Assembly: GCA_045531935.1 (NCBI GenBank)
Contig: JAZSEX010000020.1
Location: 1-64,000, forward strand
Length of the DNA: 64,000 nt
Direction: 5' to 3'
Source: UBA8612 sp045531935
GTDB lineage: Bacteria > Bacillota > Clostridia > Oscillospirales > Acutalibacteraceae
In this document: in pieces, positions 33,701 through 42,546 of the stretch
Numbering within the stretch: the stretch's first letter is position 1
Layout: each line of letters begins with the position of its first letter
Position numbers and translations under genes: made by a program
The notes under the pieces: model-generated
Told to the model about the DNA's origin: nothing
The model's input: only the letters and a program-made list of their open reading frames with translations
Databases searched by the model: none

Positions 33701-34612
33701 TTAGAATGTTACAACGTAGGATGACTTTGTACCAAGAGGAATGATAGCGCCTGCCTTGTCAAAGTTAATTGTCCACTGAACGTCGTAGTCAGCAGTCTTG
33801 ACGTTACCTGTTGCAGCGTCAACTGTGATAACGATCTTACCGTAGGGGTAGTTCATGGAAGCTGTACCTGTAATGCTTGTAGCAATACCGGGGATGTTAT
33901 CGTTGATAACACGGGGAGGAACAGCGTTGAGAGCCTTGGGGTTGTGACCCTGGCCGTAGTCAACTGTGCTTGACTTACCGTCAGCCTTTGTGAGGATTGT
34001 GATTGTGTAAACACCGTTAGCCTCTGTGCATGTAGCGGACTTAACGTCTGCTGCTGTAAGCTTGGAAGCCCATGTCTGATCCTCTACAGGGAAGCCGTGC
34101 TTTATGTCAGCCTTAGTTGAGAATGTAGCTGCACCCTGGCTGTTATCCTTGAGCATACCGTCGAGCCACTCGTCGCCGCCGAGCATCTTGTATACACCGT
34201 TAAGTACACTGGGAACTGTTGCGGGAGCTGCAAGGTAGTTGTTAACGTACTTCTGCTGTACGCTCTTAGCGTTTGTCTTAACCTTGTTAACAGCTGTGTT
34301 GAAGTATGCAACAACTTCTGCTGTTGTTTCGGGCTTCTTAGCTGCTGCCTCAGTTGTTGTTTCGCCTTCAGCTGCTGTTGTCTCTTCAGCATCTGCTGCC
34401 GTTGTTTCTTCAGCTGCTGTTGTCTCATCTGCTGCTGTGGTGTCACCCTCAGCTGCTGTTGTTTCGTCTGCAACTGTTGTAGCATCTACTGCTTCTGTTA
34501 CTTCATCGGGAGCTGTTGTTGTTTCGGGCTCTTCCTTACCGCCGCAAGCTGCGAAGGAAAGGCAAAGAACAAGAGCCATAAGAAGAGCAAGGAGTTTTGT
34601 AGTTTTCTTCAT
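33701..34612 (-). CDS. Lipoprotein with ETTAA-rich linker and FMN-binding-like region
   Basis: 303 residues. A lipoprotein signal ends SFAACGG (Cys23). Residues ~27-95 are a low-complexity Glu/Thr/Ala linker with repeats of ETTAA and DTTAA, the usual spacer of Clostridia surface lipoproteins. The mature domain (~100-303) is a mixed alpha/beta sequence I do not recognise; it contains VDYGQGHNPKALNAVPPRVI. Monocistronic: terminator downstream, 93 bp to the upstream gene. Function unknown. Confidence 0.8.
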   Translation of the reverse strand: MKKTTKLLALLMALVLCLSFAACGGKEEPETTTAPDEVTEAVDATTVADETTAAEGDTTAADETTAAEETTAADAEETTAAEGETTTEAAAKKPETTAEVVAYFNTAVNKVKTNAKSVQQKYVNNYLAAPATVPSVLNGVYKMLGGDEWLDGMLKDNSQGAATFSTKADIKHGFPVEDQTWASKLTAADVKSATCTEANGVYTITILTKADGKSSTVDYGQGHNPKALNAVPPRVINDNIPGIATSITGTASMNYPYGKIVITVDAATGNVKTADYDVQWTINFDKAGAIIPLGTKSSYVVTF

Positions 34613-34705
34613 TTGGATTCATTCCTCTCAAATTTTAAAAATTAGCTTAATTGCTTTCGTCATTATATAACAAAACACAATGATTTTATTTCTAAAAAAG
34701 AAAAT

Positions 34706-35137
34706 TCAAATTATTTTTACAGAAAGTTCATCAGCGGCTATGCCTTTTTCTGTAATCATATCCTGCAGAATTTTTGCTGTTTTTGTCATAAACTCTGCTT
34801 TTTCATCATCATTATCTGCAACAAGTGTGTTGAACTCTTCACACAAGGACACGTAATCAAACTCAGCTCCGTCAGGCTGAATACTCATAACGTCACTGAC
34901 TTCACCGTCAGTGGTAACCTTAGCCTTAAGCGGCAGAAAATCTGTTTCGCCGCAAGAAATCTCAAGAACAGAAATGCAGTTAAATTCAGCTAAGCCTTCA
35001 GCTAAACATTTTGCAGTCGCTTCCTGAGCCTTTTGTGACTTAAGCTTGAGCACAAGCGTTTCTTTGAATTTCTCTCTGCCCTCTTCGGTTGAGAGTATTT
35101 TCATAATCTTCATTTTATCCGAAAAACTGATAGACAA
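34706..35137 (-). CDS. Hypothetical protein
   Basis: 143 residues, ATG at 35137; start context weak (GGAGCG). No signal peptide or membrane segment. Predicted alpha/beta: an initial helix region MKIMKILSTEEGREKFKETLVLKLKSQKAQ, a middle beta part with CGETDFLPLKAKV, then an acidic helix near the end. It lies 11 bp after a GT2 gene, so co-transcription is likely. No family recognised. Confidence 0.65.
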   Translation of the reverse strand: MSISFSDKMKIMKILSTEEGREKFKETLVLKLKSQKAQEATAKCLAEGLAEFNCISVLEISCGETDFLPLKAKVTTDGEVSDVMSIQPDGAEFDYVSLCEEFNTLVADNDDEKAEFMTKTAKILQDMITEKGIAADELSVKII

Positions 35138-35148
35138 AATTATCGCTC

Positions 35149-36141
35149 CTATAACTTACTTCTGATTTTATCGAATAATATCATAAGACTGAATCTGCGT
35201 GAAGCCAAAAACCTGAGACGTATACGCGTTGCTTTACCGAACTGTGACAAATCAACACTTTTCACAGCACCACTGAACATATCCGACTCACACACTTTAC
35301 GCAGATGAGAAATCTTTTCTTCAGTTGTCATACCACTGACACTTGCCTGATATGCCCAGTCAGATACACGCCTCAGATAGCCTGAATACAGTACCTTTTT
35401 ATTATCGTCATTATCAAGTCCGAGTCTCTCAAGCTCAGCCCACAAAAAACTGCGAGAGATAATAAATTCATCAATCTCTTTTGCATTAAAACTGTTGGTT
35501 ATGCTGCCTTCATTCGGGCGGTAATAGTAGAGCACATCAGGTACATAGCTTATCTTTGATGCTGCTTTTGCAAGCATTGTCGACAGCACCAGGTCTTCAG
35601 AGTTGCGAAGCCCTGAAAAGCTTGATATATCAACGTTTTCAAACAATTTGCGTGCATATGCTTTTACAACAAGGCTGTTCATTCCGCTCTCAGCAAGGCT
35701 TACGGAAAAGTACTCGGAATGTGTAATATCAGAACGCTCACCGCAAAAAAAGTCGTGACAGTTTTCGTCACCTTTTCTCAACCTGAAAACGAGCATATCG
35801 CAGCCGAAACGCTCAAGGTTATTTGCAACAGTTGAGAGTGCACCGTCAAGCCAGTAATCGTCACTGTCAAGGAACATTATATAGTCACCGACAGCCGCTG
35901 AAACACCGTTCATACGGGCGGTAATGTGACCGCTGTTCTGCTGATGAATAACCTTTACTCTCTCGTCACGCAAAGCAAAGCGGTCACATAAATGACCGCT
36001 TTTGTCAGTTGATCCGTCATTGACGAGAATAAGTTCGAAGTCCGTAACGCTCTGTGAAAGAACGGACTCAACACACTCGCCAAGATACTTTTCTGCATTG
36101 TATACGGGAATAACAATACTGAATCCGGGCGTAATTACCAC
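35149..36141 (-). CDS. Family 2 glycosyltransferase
   Basis: 330 residues. GTG at 36141 is inside the end of the E2-type gene (7-base overlap); its ribosome binding site is too close to be convincing, so the true start is uncertain. GT-A fold: FSIVIPVYNAEKYLGECVESVLSQS, NDGSTDKSG and YIMFLDSDDYW (DxD). Transfers a sugar from a nucleotide donor, probably to a surface glycan or glycolipid. The C-terminal half is helical and variable. Acceptor unknown. Confidence 0.88.
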   Translation of the reverse strand: MVITPGFSIVIPVYNAEKYLGECVESVLSQSVTDFELILVNDGSTDKSGHLCDRFALRDERVKVIHQQNSGHITARMNGVSAAVGDYIMFLDSDDYWLDGALSTVANNLERFGCDMLVFRLRKGDENCHDFFCGERSDITHSEYFSVSLAESGMNSLVVKAYARKLFENVDISSFSGLRNSEDLVLSTMLAKAASKISYVPDVLYYYRPNEGSITNSFNAKEIDEFIISRSFLWAELERLGLDNDDNKKVLYSGYLRRVSDWAYQASVSGMTTEEKISHLRKVCESDMFSGAVKSVDLSQFGKATRIRLRFLASRRFSLMILFDKIRSKL

Positions 36142-37049
36142 TCCATAATCTGTTCGGGATTATCACATATATCCTGAATTTTATTGAGGAAACCGAGCAA
36201 GTCGCTGTATTCGCATGCACGGTGGTCAAACAATACTGTCATAGGAAGAATAGTACGGATTGCAATCTCTTTTTCACCCTTGTCGTTTACGATAACAGCA
36301 GGTCTGTCTGTAGCAGCATAAAGTGCAATAACAGAAACCTGAGGCGGAATGATTTCGAGAAGTGCACAGTGACCGTATCTGCCTCTGTCAACAGAACCGA
36401 GGTTACTGACAGTTATTGTACCCTGCTCAATATCTCTCTTGGTTATTCTGTCACTCTCGGGAATGCTCAGATACTCTTTCTTAGCTTTACCGCTGAGAGT
36501 TTTAACCTTGTACTTGCCTGTTTTTGCACCGATAAGACGGCAGAAAACAGTCTTGAACTTACCTTTTTTGAGTGCGTTGATAGTGTTATCCATTGACACC
36601 TCAAACATAGCCTCTGTAAGGTTTGTGTTCTTGAGTCTGCGAGAAACGTCCGCAATATATTCTGTCATTTCATCGAGAGTTTTGTTCTCGAAATTGTGGA
36701 AATTGATAGTCATCATCTCGCCGTTGGGAAGCTGCATAGGGATTGAAAAATGCACTTCATCGAAGAGCTTGAGCTGACCTCTGACAAGGTGACGGTTAAA
36801 CTCAAGATGTGCATTCATTCTGGGTGACTCTTTAAGACCGAGAGCGATAGCCTTGAGCATCAGAGTGTTAAAGCTGAGCTTATTCTTAAGTTTACCTGAT
36901 GCACGCAGAATATTGAACTGAGCCATAAGGTCAGTTATATCAAATTCTACAACAGGACCTGCGTGGGGAATTTCGGTCCATGACTGTGCAGTCATATTGG
37001 AAACAATTTTTCTCTGTATTCCGAAATGTTCTGTTTTTACGGGTTTCAT
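36135..37049 (-). CDS. Stand-alone E2-type (CAT-fold) acyltransferase
   Basis: 304 residues, ATG at 37049 after AAGGAG. It matches the catalytic domain of 2-oxoacid dehydrogenase E2 without lipoyl or peripheral-binding domains. The start (RKIVSNMTAQSWTEIPHAGPVVEFDITDLM) and core TITVSNLGSVD are family-like, but the active-site HRxxDG reads DHRACEYSD: His is kept, Asp-Gly is replaced by Glu-Tyr. Not a normal pyruvate dehydrogenase subunit. It is co-transcribed with a GT2 gene (7-base overlap), so modification of a surface compound is possible but not shown. Confidence 0.82.
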   Translation of the reverse strand: MKPVKTEHFGIQRKIVSNMTAQSWTEIPHAGPVVEFDITDLMAQFNILRASGKLKNKLSFNTLMLKAIALGLKESPRMNAHLEFNRHLVRGQLKLFDEVHFSIPMQLPNGEMMTINFHNFENKTLDEMTEYIADVSRRLKNTNLTEAMFEVSMDNTINALKKGKFKTVFCRLIGAKTGKYKVKTLSGKAKKEYLSIPESDRITKRDIEQGTITVSNLGSVDRGRYGHCALLEIIPPQVSVIALYAATDRPAVIVNDKGEKEIAIRTILPMTVLFDHRACEYSDLLGFLNKIQDICDNPEQIMEW

Positions 37050-37097
37050 ACATTTACTCCTTATAATTTGTTTGCTTGAATAGCAGCATACATATTT

Positions 37098-37126
37098 AAT
37101 TTATCATAACAAATGCTCTCTGTCAA
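37098..37126 (-). promoter_or_regulatory. Sigma-A-type promoter of the E2-type/GT2 operon
   Basis: Minus strand: TTGACA (37126-37121), 17-bp spacer, TAAATT (37103-37098), 49 bp upstream of the start codon. Confidence 0.72.
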
Positions 37127-37241
37127 TTTTTATTATAAATAAAATATTATTTGATTTTACAATTTATCTATTTACTATTCGACAGAATTGGTGTATATTA
37201 TTAGATTAGATAATCACGCTTTAAAGGAGGCGCTGCCGCTT

Positions 37242-38258
37242 ATGGAGTTTTCAATAAACCCTCAGATTATGTTCGGACTTTCATTCAGTGTACCTGTTGC
37301 CGTTACGGACAAGCACCTTAAGCTTGCAGGTGCCGCTCAGATAAAAGTTCTGCTCTGGTTACTCCGCCATGCAGCAGAAAAACCGACAATGGACGAGCTC
37401 TGCAAAGCACTTAATATGAAGCGTGCCGATGCATCAGACGCTATGCAGTACTGGATTGAATGCGGAATAGTGCTTGCCGACGGAAAAGCACCCGAAGTAC
37501 AGTCCGAGCCTGCATATGCCGCACCTGCAAAAAACAACTCACCCATTGAAATTCATAACGAAATAAGCTTTGTTCGTCCGACGGCAGAGCAGATACTCAC
37601 ACGCACAAAAGAAAGTGCCGAAATTCAGTTTATGTTCAACGAAGCACAAAAGAAGCTTGGCAGAACCATTGGTTACGACGGTCAGTCAACTCTGCTTATG
37701 ATTCACGATTCTTACGGCTTGCCCGTAGAAGTGCTTCTGATGCTTATCGAATACTGTGTTTCAATCGGCAAAAACTCGATTGCATATATCTCAAAAGCGG
37801 CAAAAACCTGGAGCGAAAAAGAAATTGACTCAATCGAAAAAGCAGACGAGCAGATACAGACTCTCCGCCGTTGCGACGGCACGTGGAAAAAGCTTTGCGA
37901 GCTGACAGGTATCAGCACTCCGAGACCTACAGCATCACAGAGCAGTTACCTTTCACGCTGGACAAACGAGCTGAAATTTGATATTGATATGATTTACCTC
38001 GCATACGAGGAAATGGCAAACCATACCGACAAAATCAGCTTTCCTTATATGAATAAAGTTCTGCAGAACTGGTATGACAGTGGCATAAAAACGGCAGCCG
38101 ACGTTGAAGAAGCAAAAGCACAGCGTACAGCAGAAAAGACAAAACCCGTAAAGAAACAACCAGGCAACGGCTACGAAGCCTCATACGATATAGATGAATT
38201 CAACAGACGCTCTGACACAGCACCGCTTGTGTACAAAAAGAAGAGCGACAATAACTGA
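37242..38258 (+). CDS. dnaD: DnaD-like replication protein
   Basis: 338 residues from the ATG at 37242, after AAAGGAGG; an upstream in-frame ATG at 37188 lacks a binding site. N-terminal winged-helix-like domain (VLLWLLRHAAEKPTMDELCKALNMKRADASDAMQYW) and two DnaD_2-type C-terminal domains containing VEVLLMLIEYCVSIGKNSIAYISKAAKTW and a later SFPYMNKVLQNWYDSGI, the DNA-binding YxxxxIxxxW type. It works in primosome assembly with the DnaI-like loader encoded 14 bp downstream. Confidence 0.87.
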   Translation: MEFSINPQIMFGLSFSVPVAVTDKHLKLAGAAQIKVLLWLLRHAAEKPTMDELCKALNMKRADASDAMQYWIECGIVLADGKAPEVQSEPAYAAPAKNNSPIEIHNEISFVRPTAEQILTRTKESAEIQFMFNEAQKKLGRTIGYDGQSTLLMIHDSYGLPVEVLLMLIEYCVSIGKNSIAYISKAAKTWSEKEIDSIEKADEQIQTLRRCDGTWKKLCELTGISTPRPTASQSSYLSRWTNELKFDIDMIYLAYEEMANHTDKISFPYMNKVLQNWYDSGIKTAADVEEAKAQRTAEKTKPVKKQPGNGYEASYDIDEFNRRSDTAPLVYKKKSDNN

Positions 38259-38272
38259 GAGGTGTAAAACAG

Positions 38273-39253
38273 ATGAGCTACAGCAAAAACATATATCTGC
38301 TTGCACAAAGCAAAATTGAAAAGCGTCACAAGGATGCTGAAGAAGCACTTGAAATAAGGCGTGCGGATGCATACATAAAAATCCCGAAGCTTATAGAGAT
38401 ACAGAGCCGTATAGCTATGCTCGGTGCTGAGGCTGTTTCGGCAATCTCAAAGGGTGCAGACGGTCCCGCATACATCGAAAAGCTTGCTAAAGAAAGTCTT
38501 GCCGCTCAGGCTGAGCGCAAAGAACTTCTCAAGGCTGCAGGCTTACCCGAAAATTATCTTGAGCCGCATTATTTCTGCAGTATCTGTGAAGATACAGGCG
38601 TAACAGACAGCGGAATATGCAACTGTCAGCGTGAGCTGCTTATAGAAACCGCAAAAGACACAATCGAGAAATATGCACCGCTCAGACGTTCAACATTCGA
38701 AAGCTACTCACTTAAGTATTACCCCGAAGAAACGGACGCTTCGGGTGTTTCACCGAAGAAGAGAATGGGGGAAATTGCACAGTTCTGCAAAGACTACGCT
38801 CTCGATTTCTCGCTTGAGTCACCTTCGCTGTTCATGCACGGTGCAACGGGTCTCGGCAAAACCCACCTCTCTCTTGCAATCGCAAATGAAGCCATTTCAA
38901 GAGGGTTCGGCGTAGTATACGGCAGTGCCCCAAATATGTTCAGTCAGCTTGAAAGAGAACATTTCGGCAGACAGTATAATAACGAAAGAACATACGAGCA
39001 GGAATTACTTGAAACCGACCTGCTTATAATAGACGATCTCGGTGTTGAGTTTTCAACACAGTTTACCGTAAGCTGTGTTTACAATATTATCAACTCACGT
39101 ATTCTCAGCCGCAAACCCACTATAATCAGCACAAACCTCACACCGCGTGAGCTTGAGGATAAATACACTCAGCGTATCACATCACGAATTATAGGCAGTT
39201 ATATTTCACTTAAGTTTATCGGTAAGGATATCAGACAGATTAAAAGTTATTGA
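38273..39253 (+). CDS. DnaI/DnaC-like helicase loader ATPase
   Basis: 326 residues, ATG at 38273 after GAGGTG. N-terminal cysteines CSICEDTG...CNC look like a zinc-binding site; the AAA+ part has Walker A HGATGLGKTHL, Walker B LLIIDDLG and sensor 1 IISTNL. Length matches DnaI. Loads the replicative helicase. Forms a primosome pair with the preceding gene. Confidence 0.9.
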   Translation: MSYSKNIYLLAQSKIEKRHKDAEEALEIRRADAYIKIPKLIEIQSRIAMLGAEAVSAISKGADGPAYIEKLAKESLAAQAERKELLKAAGLPENYLEPHYFCSICEDTGVTDSGICNCQRELLIETAKDTIEKYAPLRRSTFESYSLKYYPEETDASGVSPKKRMGEIAQFCKDYALDFSLESPSLFMHGATGLGKTHLSLAIANEAISRGFGVVYGSAPNMFSQLEREHFGRQYNNERTYEQELLETDLLIIDDLGVEFSTQFTVSCVYNIINSRILSRKPTIISTNLTPRELEDKYTQRITSRIIGSYISLKFIGKDIRQIKSY

Positions 39254-39279
39254 TCGGTTTCATCAGGGAGGTCTCAAAA

Positions 39280-40347
39280 ATGAAAGCTATCAAAAAATTT
39301 CTCAACCGCCTTTTTATTGACGGACTCAGCGGAATGGCTTCGGGTCTTTTCGCAACACTTATTATCGGCACAATAATACAGCAGATAGGCACGGCAATAG
39401 GCGGTAACGTCGGCGGTATAATTTTTACACTCGGTAAAGTTGCCGCATCGCTTATGGGTGCAGGTATCGGTTGCGGAATCGCCGCAAAATTCGGTGAAAA
39501 GCCGCTTGTTACTCTCTCTGCCGCAGTTGCAGGTATGATTGGTGCATTTGCCAGTAAAATACTTGCAGGCACAGTTGTCAGCGGTGCTGTTGTTTCATAT
39601 GCAGGCCCCGGTGAGCCTATGGGTGCTTTTGTTGCAGCATATGTAGGCATTGAGCTTGGCAGACTTGTCGCAGGCAAAACAAAGCTTGATATTATCCTTA
39701 CACCAATCGTCACAATCGGTACGGATGCTGCCGCAGGTCTGCTTGCAGATCCGTACATTTCACATTTTATGACATGGCTAGGCAGTCTTATCAACTGGGG
39801 CACTGAACAGCAGCCTATAGTTATGGGTATTGTCGTTTCTGTACTTATGGGTATATTCCTTACTCTTCCGATAAGCTCTGCCGCAATCGGTGTTGCACTC
39901 GGTCTTAACGGTATTGCCGCAGGTGCCGCAGTCGCAGGCTGCTGTGCAAATATGGTAGGTTTTGCAGTCGCAAGCTACCGTGAAAACAAATTCGGCGGTC
40001 TTGTCGCACAGGGTATCGGCACAAGTATGCTCCAGATGCCCAACATAGTAAAAAAGCCGATAATCTGGCTCCCTGCAATTATCGCAAGTGCTGTTACAGG
40101 CCCTGTTTCCAGTGCTCTGCTCGGTATGGTCAACAATTCAACGGGTGCAGGTATGGGCACAGCAGGTCTTGTCGGTCAGATAATGGGCTACCAGTCAATG
40201 ACAGCTGCAGGCGTTGAGCCTTCGGTTGCACTGATTGAAATAGCGGCAGTACACTTCATACTGCCTGCAATAATAGCTCTCGGCGTATCCGAAGCTATGA
40301 GAAAGCTGAAAATAATCAAGAGCGGAGATATGAAGCTCGAAGTATAA
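39280..40347 (+). CDS. PTS EIIC-like membrane protein
   Basis: 355 residues from the ATG at 39280 with GGGAGG upstream. About 8-10 glycine/alanine-rich membrane segments; the pattern ASLMGAGIGCGIAAKFGEKPLVTLSAAVAG and GEPMGAFVAAYVGIELGRLVAGKTKLDIILTPIVT matches the PF13303 EIIC family. No EIIA or EIIB gene is nearby, so phosphorylation-coupled transport is doubtful; related orphans may act as simple transporters. Part of the 37242-44496 run. Confidence 0.8.
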   Translation: MKAIKKFLNRLFIDGLSGMASGLFATLIIGTIIQQIGTAIGGNVGGIIFTLGKVAASLMGAGIGCGIAAKFGEKPLVTLSAAVAGMIGAFASKILAGTVVSGAVVSYAGPGEPMGAFVAAYVGIELGRLVAGKTKLDIILTPIVTIGTDAAAGLLADPYISHFMTWLGSLINWGTEQQPIVMGIVVSVLMGIFLTLPISSAAIGVALGLNGIAAGAAVAGCCANMVGFAVASYRENKFGGLVAQGIGTSMLQMPNIVKKPIIWLPAIIASAVTGPVSSALLGMVNNSTGAGMGTAGLVGQIMGYQSMTAAGVEPSVALIEIAAVHFILPAIIALGVSEAMRKLKIIKSGDMKLEV

Positions 40348-40371
40348 ATATAGTAACAGAGGTAAAATAAA

Positions 40372-42546
40372 TTGGATATCATTTCATCTATAACCACCGA
40401 ATTTCATCTGCAGAGATGGCAGGTAGAAAACACGGTAAAGCTCATTGACGAAGGCAATACAATACCCTTCATAGCACGATACCGTAAAGAAGCTCACGGC
40501 ACGCTCGACGATCAGGTGCTCCGTGAAATTTCCGAAAGACTCGAGTACCTTCGCAACCTTGAAAAAAGAAGAGAAGAAGTCAGAACAGCTATTGAAGGCC
40601 AGGAAAAGATGACGGACGAAATATCCGCCGCACTTGATGCCGCAGTGACTCTCGCTGAAATCGAAGATATTTACCGTCCTTTCAAGCCTAAGAGAAAAAC
40701 AAGAGCAAGCGTTGCAAGAGAAAAAGGTCTTGAGCCGCTTGCACAGTATATATTCAGTCAGCCTGTTTCAGGCAAGACACCTATTGAAGCGGCGGAAGAT
40801 TATATCGACGAAGAAAAGGGCGTAGCAACTGCCGAAGAAGCGCTTCAGGGCGCTATGGATATCATCGCTGAAGATATTTCAGACGATGCTAATATCCGCC
40901 GCAGAATCCGTAACCTATTTACAGTAACGGGTATTGTCACTTCAAAAGCGGCTGACCCCGACAAAGACAGCGTTTACGCACAGTATTACGACTACAGCGA
41001 GCCCGTAAACAAGATTGCAAACCACCGTATACTTGCAATCGACAGAGGTGAAAAAGAGGATTACCTCAAGGTAAGCGTAACACTTGACGTTACAAAAGCA
41101 CTCGGTGTAATTGCAAGCGTAACGCTTCAGAATAACGGCTCACCCTGCACAGACACAGTCCGTGATGCAGGTGCAGACAGCTACACAAGACTCATTATGC
41201 CCTCTATTGAGCGTGAAATCCGCTCAATGCTCACAGAGCGTGCCGCAGCAGACTCAATCAAGGTTTTTGCGGCTAACCTGCGTCCCCTTCTGCTTCAGCC
41301 GCCCGTAAAGGGTAAAGTCGCCCTCGGTCTCGACCCGGGTTACAGAACAGGCTGTAAGGTTGCAGTTGTTGACGCTACGGGCAGAGTGCTCGATACGGGT
41401 GTTATATATGTAACACATTCCGAAGCACAGAAGCTCTCGGCAAAGCAGACTATCGCTTCACTTATAAAAAAGCACGGCGTTGAGATTATCGCAATCGGCA
41501 ACGGCACAGCTTCAAAAGAAACAGAAATTTTCACAGCAGAGCTTCTTCGTGAAACAAAGAGCACTGCAAAATATATGATAGTAAGCGAAGCAGGCGCATC
41601 GGTTTACTCCGCATCAAAGCTCGCTGCAGAGGAATTCCCGCAGTTTGACGTTTCACTCAGAAGTGCGGTATCAATCGCAAGACGACTTCAGGACCCGCTT
41701 GCTGAGCTTGTAAAAATCGACCCGAAAGCAATCGGTATCGGTCAGTATCAGCACGATATGCCGCAGAAAGAGCTTGGCAACGCACTTGACGGTGTTGTTG
41801 AGGACTGTGTTAACAACGTCGGTGTTGACCTCAACACAGCTTCGCCCTCACTTCTCACAAGAGTTTCGGGTATCAACTCAACGGTTGCCAAAAACATCGT
41901 ACTCTACCGTGAGGAAAACGGCGAATTCACAGGCAGAACTCAGCTCAAAAAAGTGCCGAAGCTCGGTGCAAAGGCATTTGAGCAGTGCGCAGGCTTCCTG
42001 CGTATTGCAGAAAGCAAGAATCCGCTTGACAACACGGGCGTACACCCCGAAAGCTACGATGCCGCAAAAGCACTCCTTGCAGAGTGCGGCTACGACCTCA
42101 AAGATGTTTCAAAAGGCAATATAGCCTCTCTCGCACAGAAGGTTGAGGAAATCGGCACAGAAAAGCTCGCAGAAAAGCTCGGTATAGGTGTACCGACGCT
42201 TAACGATATAGTCAAGGAAATGCTTCGCCCTGGTCGTGACCCGCGTGACGAATTACCGCCTCCGATGCTCCGTACAGACGTTATGGATATGAGCGACCTT
42301 GTACCCGGTATGGAGATGCAGGGCACAGTACGTAACGTTATAGATTTCGGTGCTTTTGTAGATATCGGCGTTCATCAGGATGGTCTCGTACACATATCAC
42401 GCATCACAGACAGATTTATAAAGCATCCCTCCGAGGTGCTCAAAGTCGGCGATATCGTTACCGTATGGGTGCTCAGCGTCGATAAGGCGAAGGGCAGAAT
42501 TTCGCTGACAATGAAGAAACCGAAGGAGGCTGAAGCAGTTGGCTGA
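40372..42546 (+). CDS. tex: Tex-family transcription accessory protein
   Basis: 724 residues from a TTG at 40372 after AGAGGT. Tex N-terminal domain (TVKLIDEGNTIPFIARYRKEAHGTLDDQVLREI), YqgF-like core (LGLDPGYRTGCKVAVVDATG), HhH motifs (NTASPSLLTRVSGINSTVAKNIV) and C-terminal S1 RNA-binding domain (GTVRNVIDFGAFVDIGVHQDGLVHIS). Binds nucleic acid; role in transcript fidelity. Its stop overlaps the next gene by eight bases. Confidence 0.95.
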   Translation: MDIISSITTEFHLQRWQVENTVKLIDEGNTIPFIARYRKEAHGTLDDQVLREISERLEYLRNLEKRREEVRTAIEGQEKMTDEISAALDAAVTLAEIEDIYRPFKPKRKTRASVAREKGLEPLAQYIFSQPVSGKTPIEAAEDYIDEEKGVATAEEALQGAMDIIAEDISDDANIRRRIRNLFTVTGIVTSKAADPDKDSVYAQYYDYSEPVNKIANHRILAIDRGEKEDYLKVSVTLDVTKALGVIASVTLQNNGSPCTDTVRDAGADSYTRLIMPSIEREIRSMLTERAAADSIKVFAANLRPLLLQPPVKGKVALGLDPGYRTGCKVAVVDATGRVLDTGVIYVTHSEAQKLSAKQTIASLIKKHGVEIIAIGNGTASKETEIFTAELLRETKSTAKYMIVSEAGASVYSASKLAAEEFPQFDVSLRSAVSIARRLQDPLAELVKIDPKAIGIGQYQHDMPQKELGNALDGVVEDCVNNVGVDLNTASPSLLTRVSGINSTVAKNIVLYREENGEFTGRTQLKKVPKLGAKAFEQCAGFLRIAESKNPLDNTGVHPESYDAAKALLAECGYDLKDVSKGNIASLAQKVEEIGTEKLAEKLGIGVPTLNDIVKEMLRPGRDPRDELPPPMLRTDVMDMSDLVPGMEMQGTVRNVIDFGAFVDIGVHQDGLVHISRITDRFIKHPSEVLKVGDIVTVWVLSVDKAKGRISLTMKKPKEAEAVG

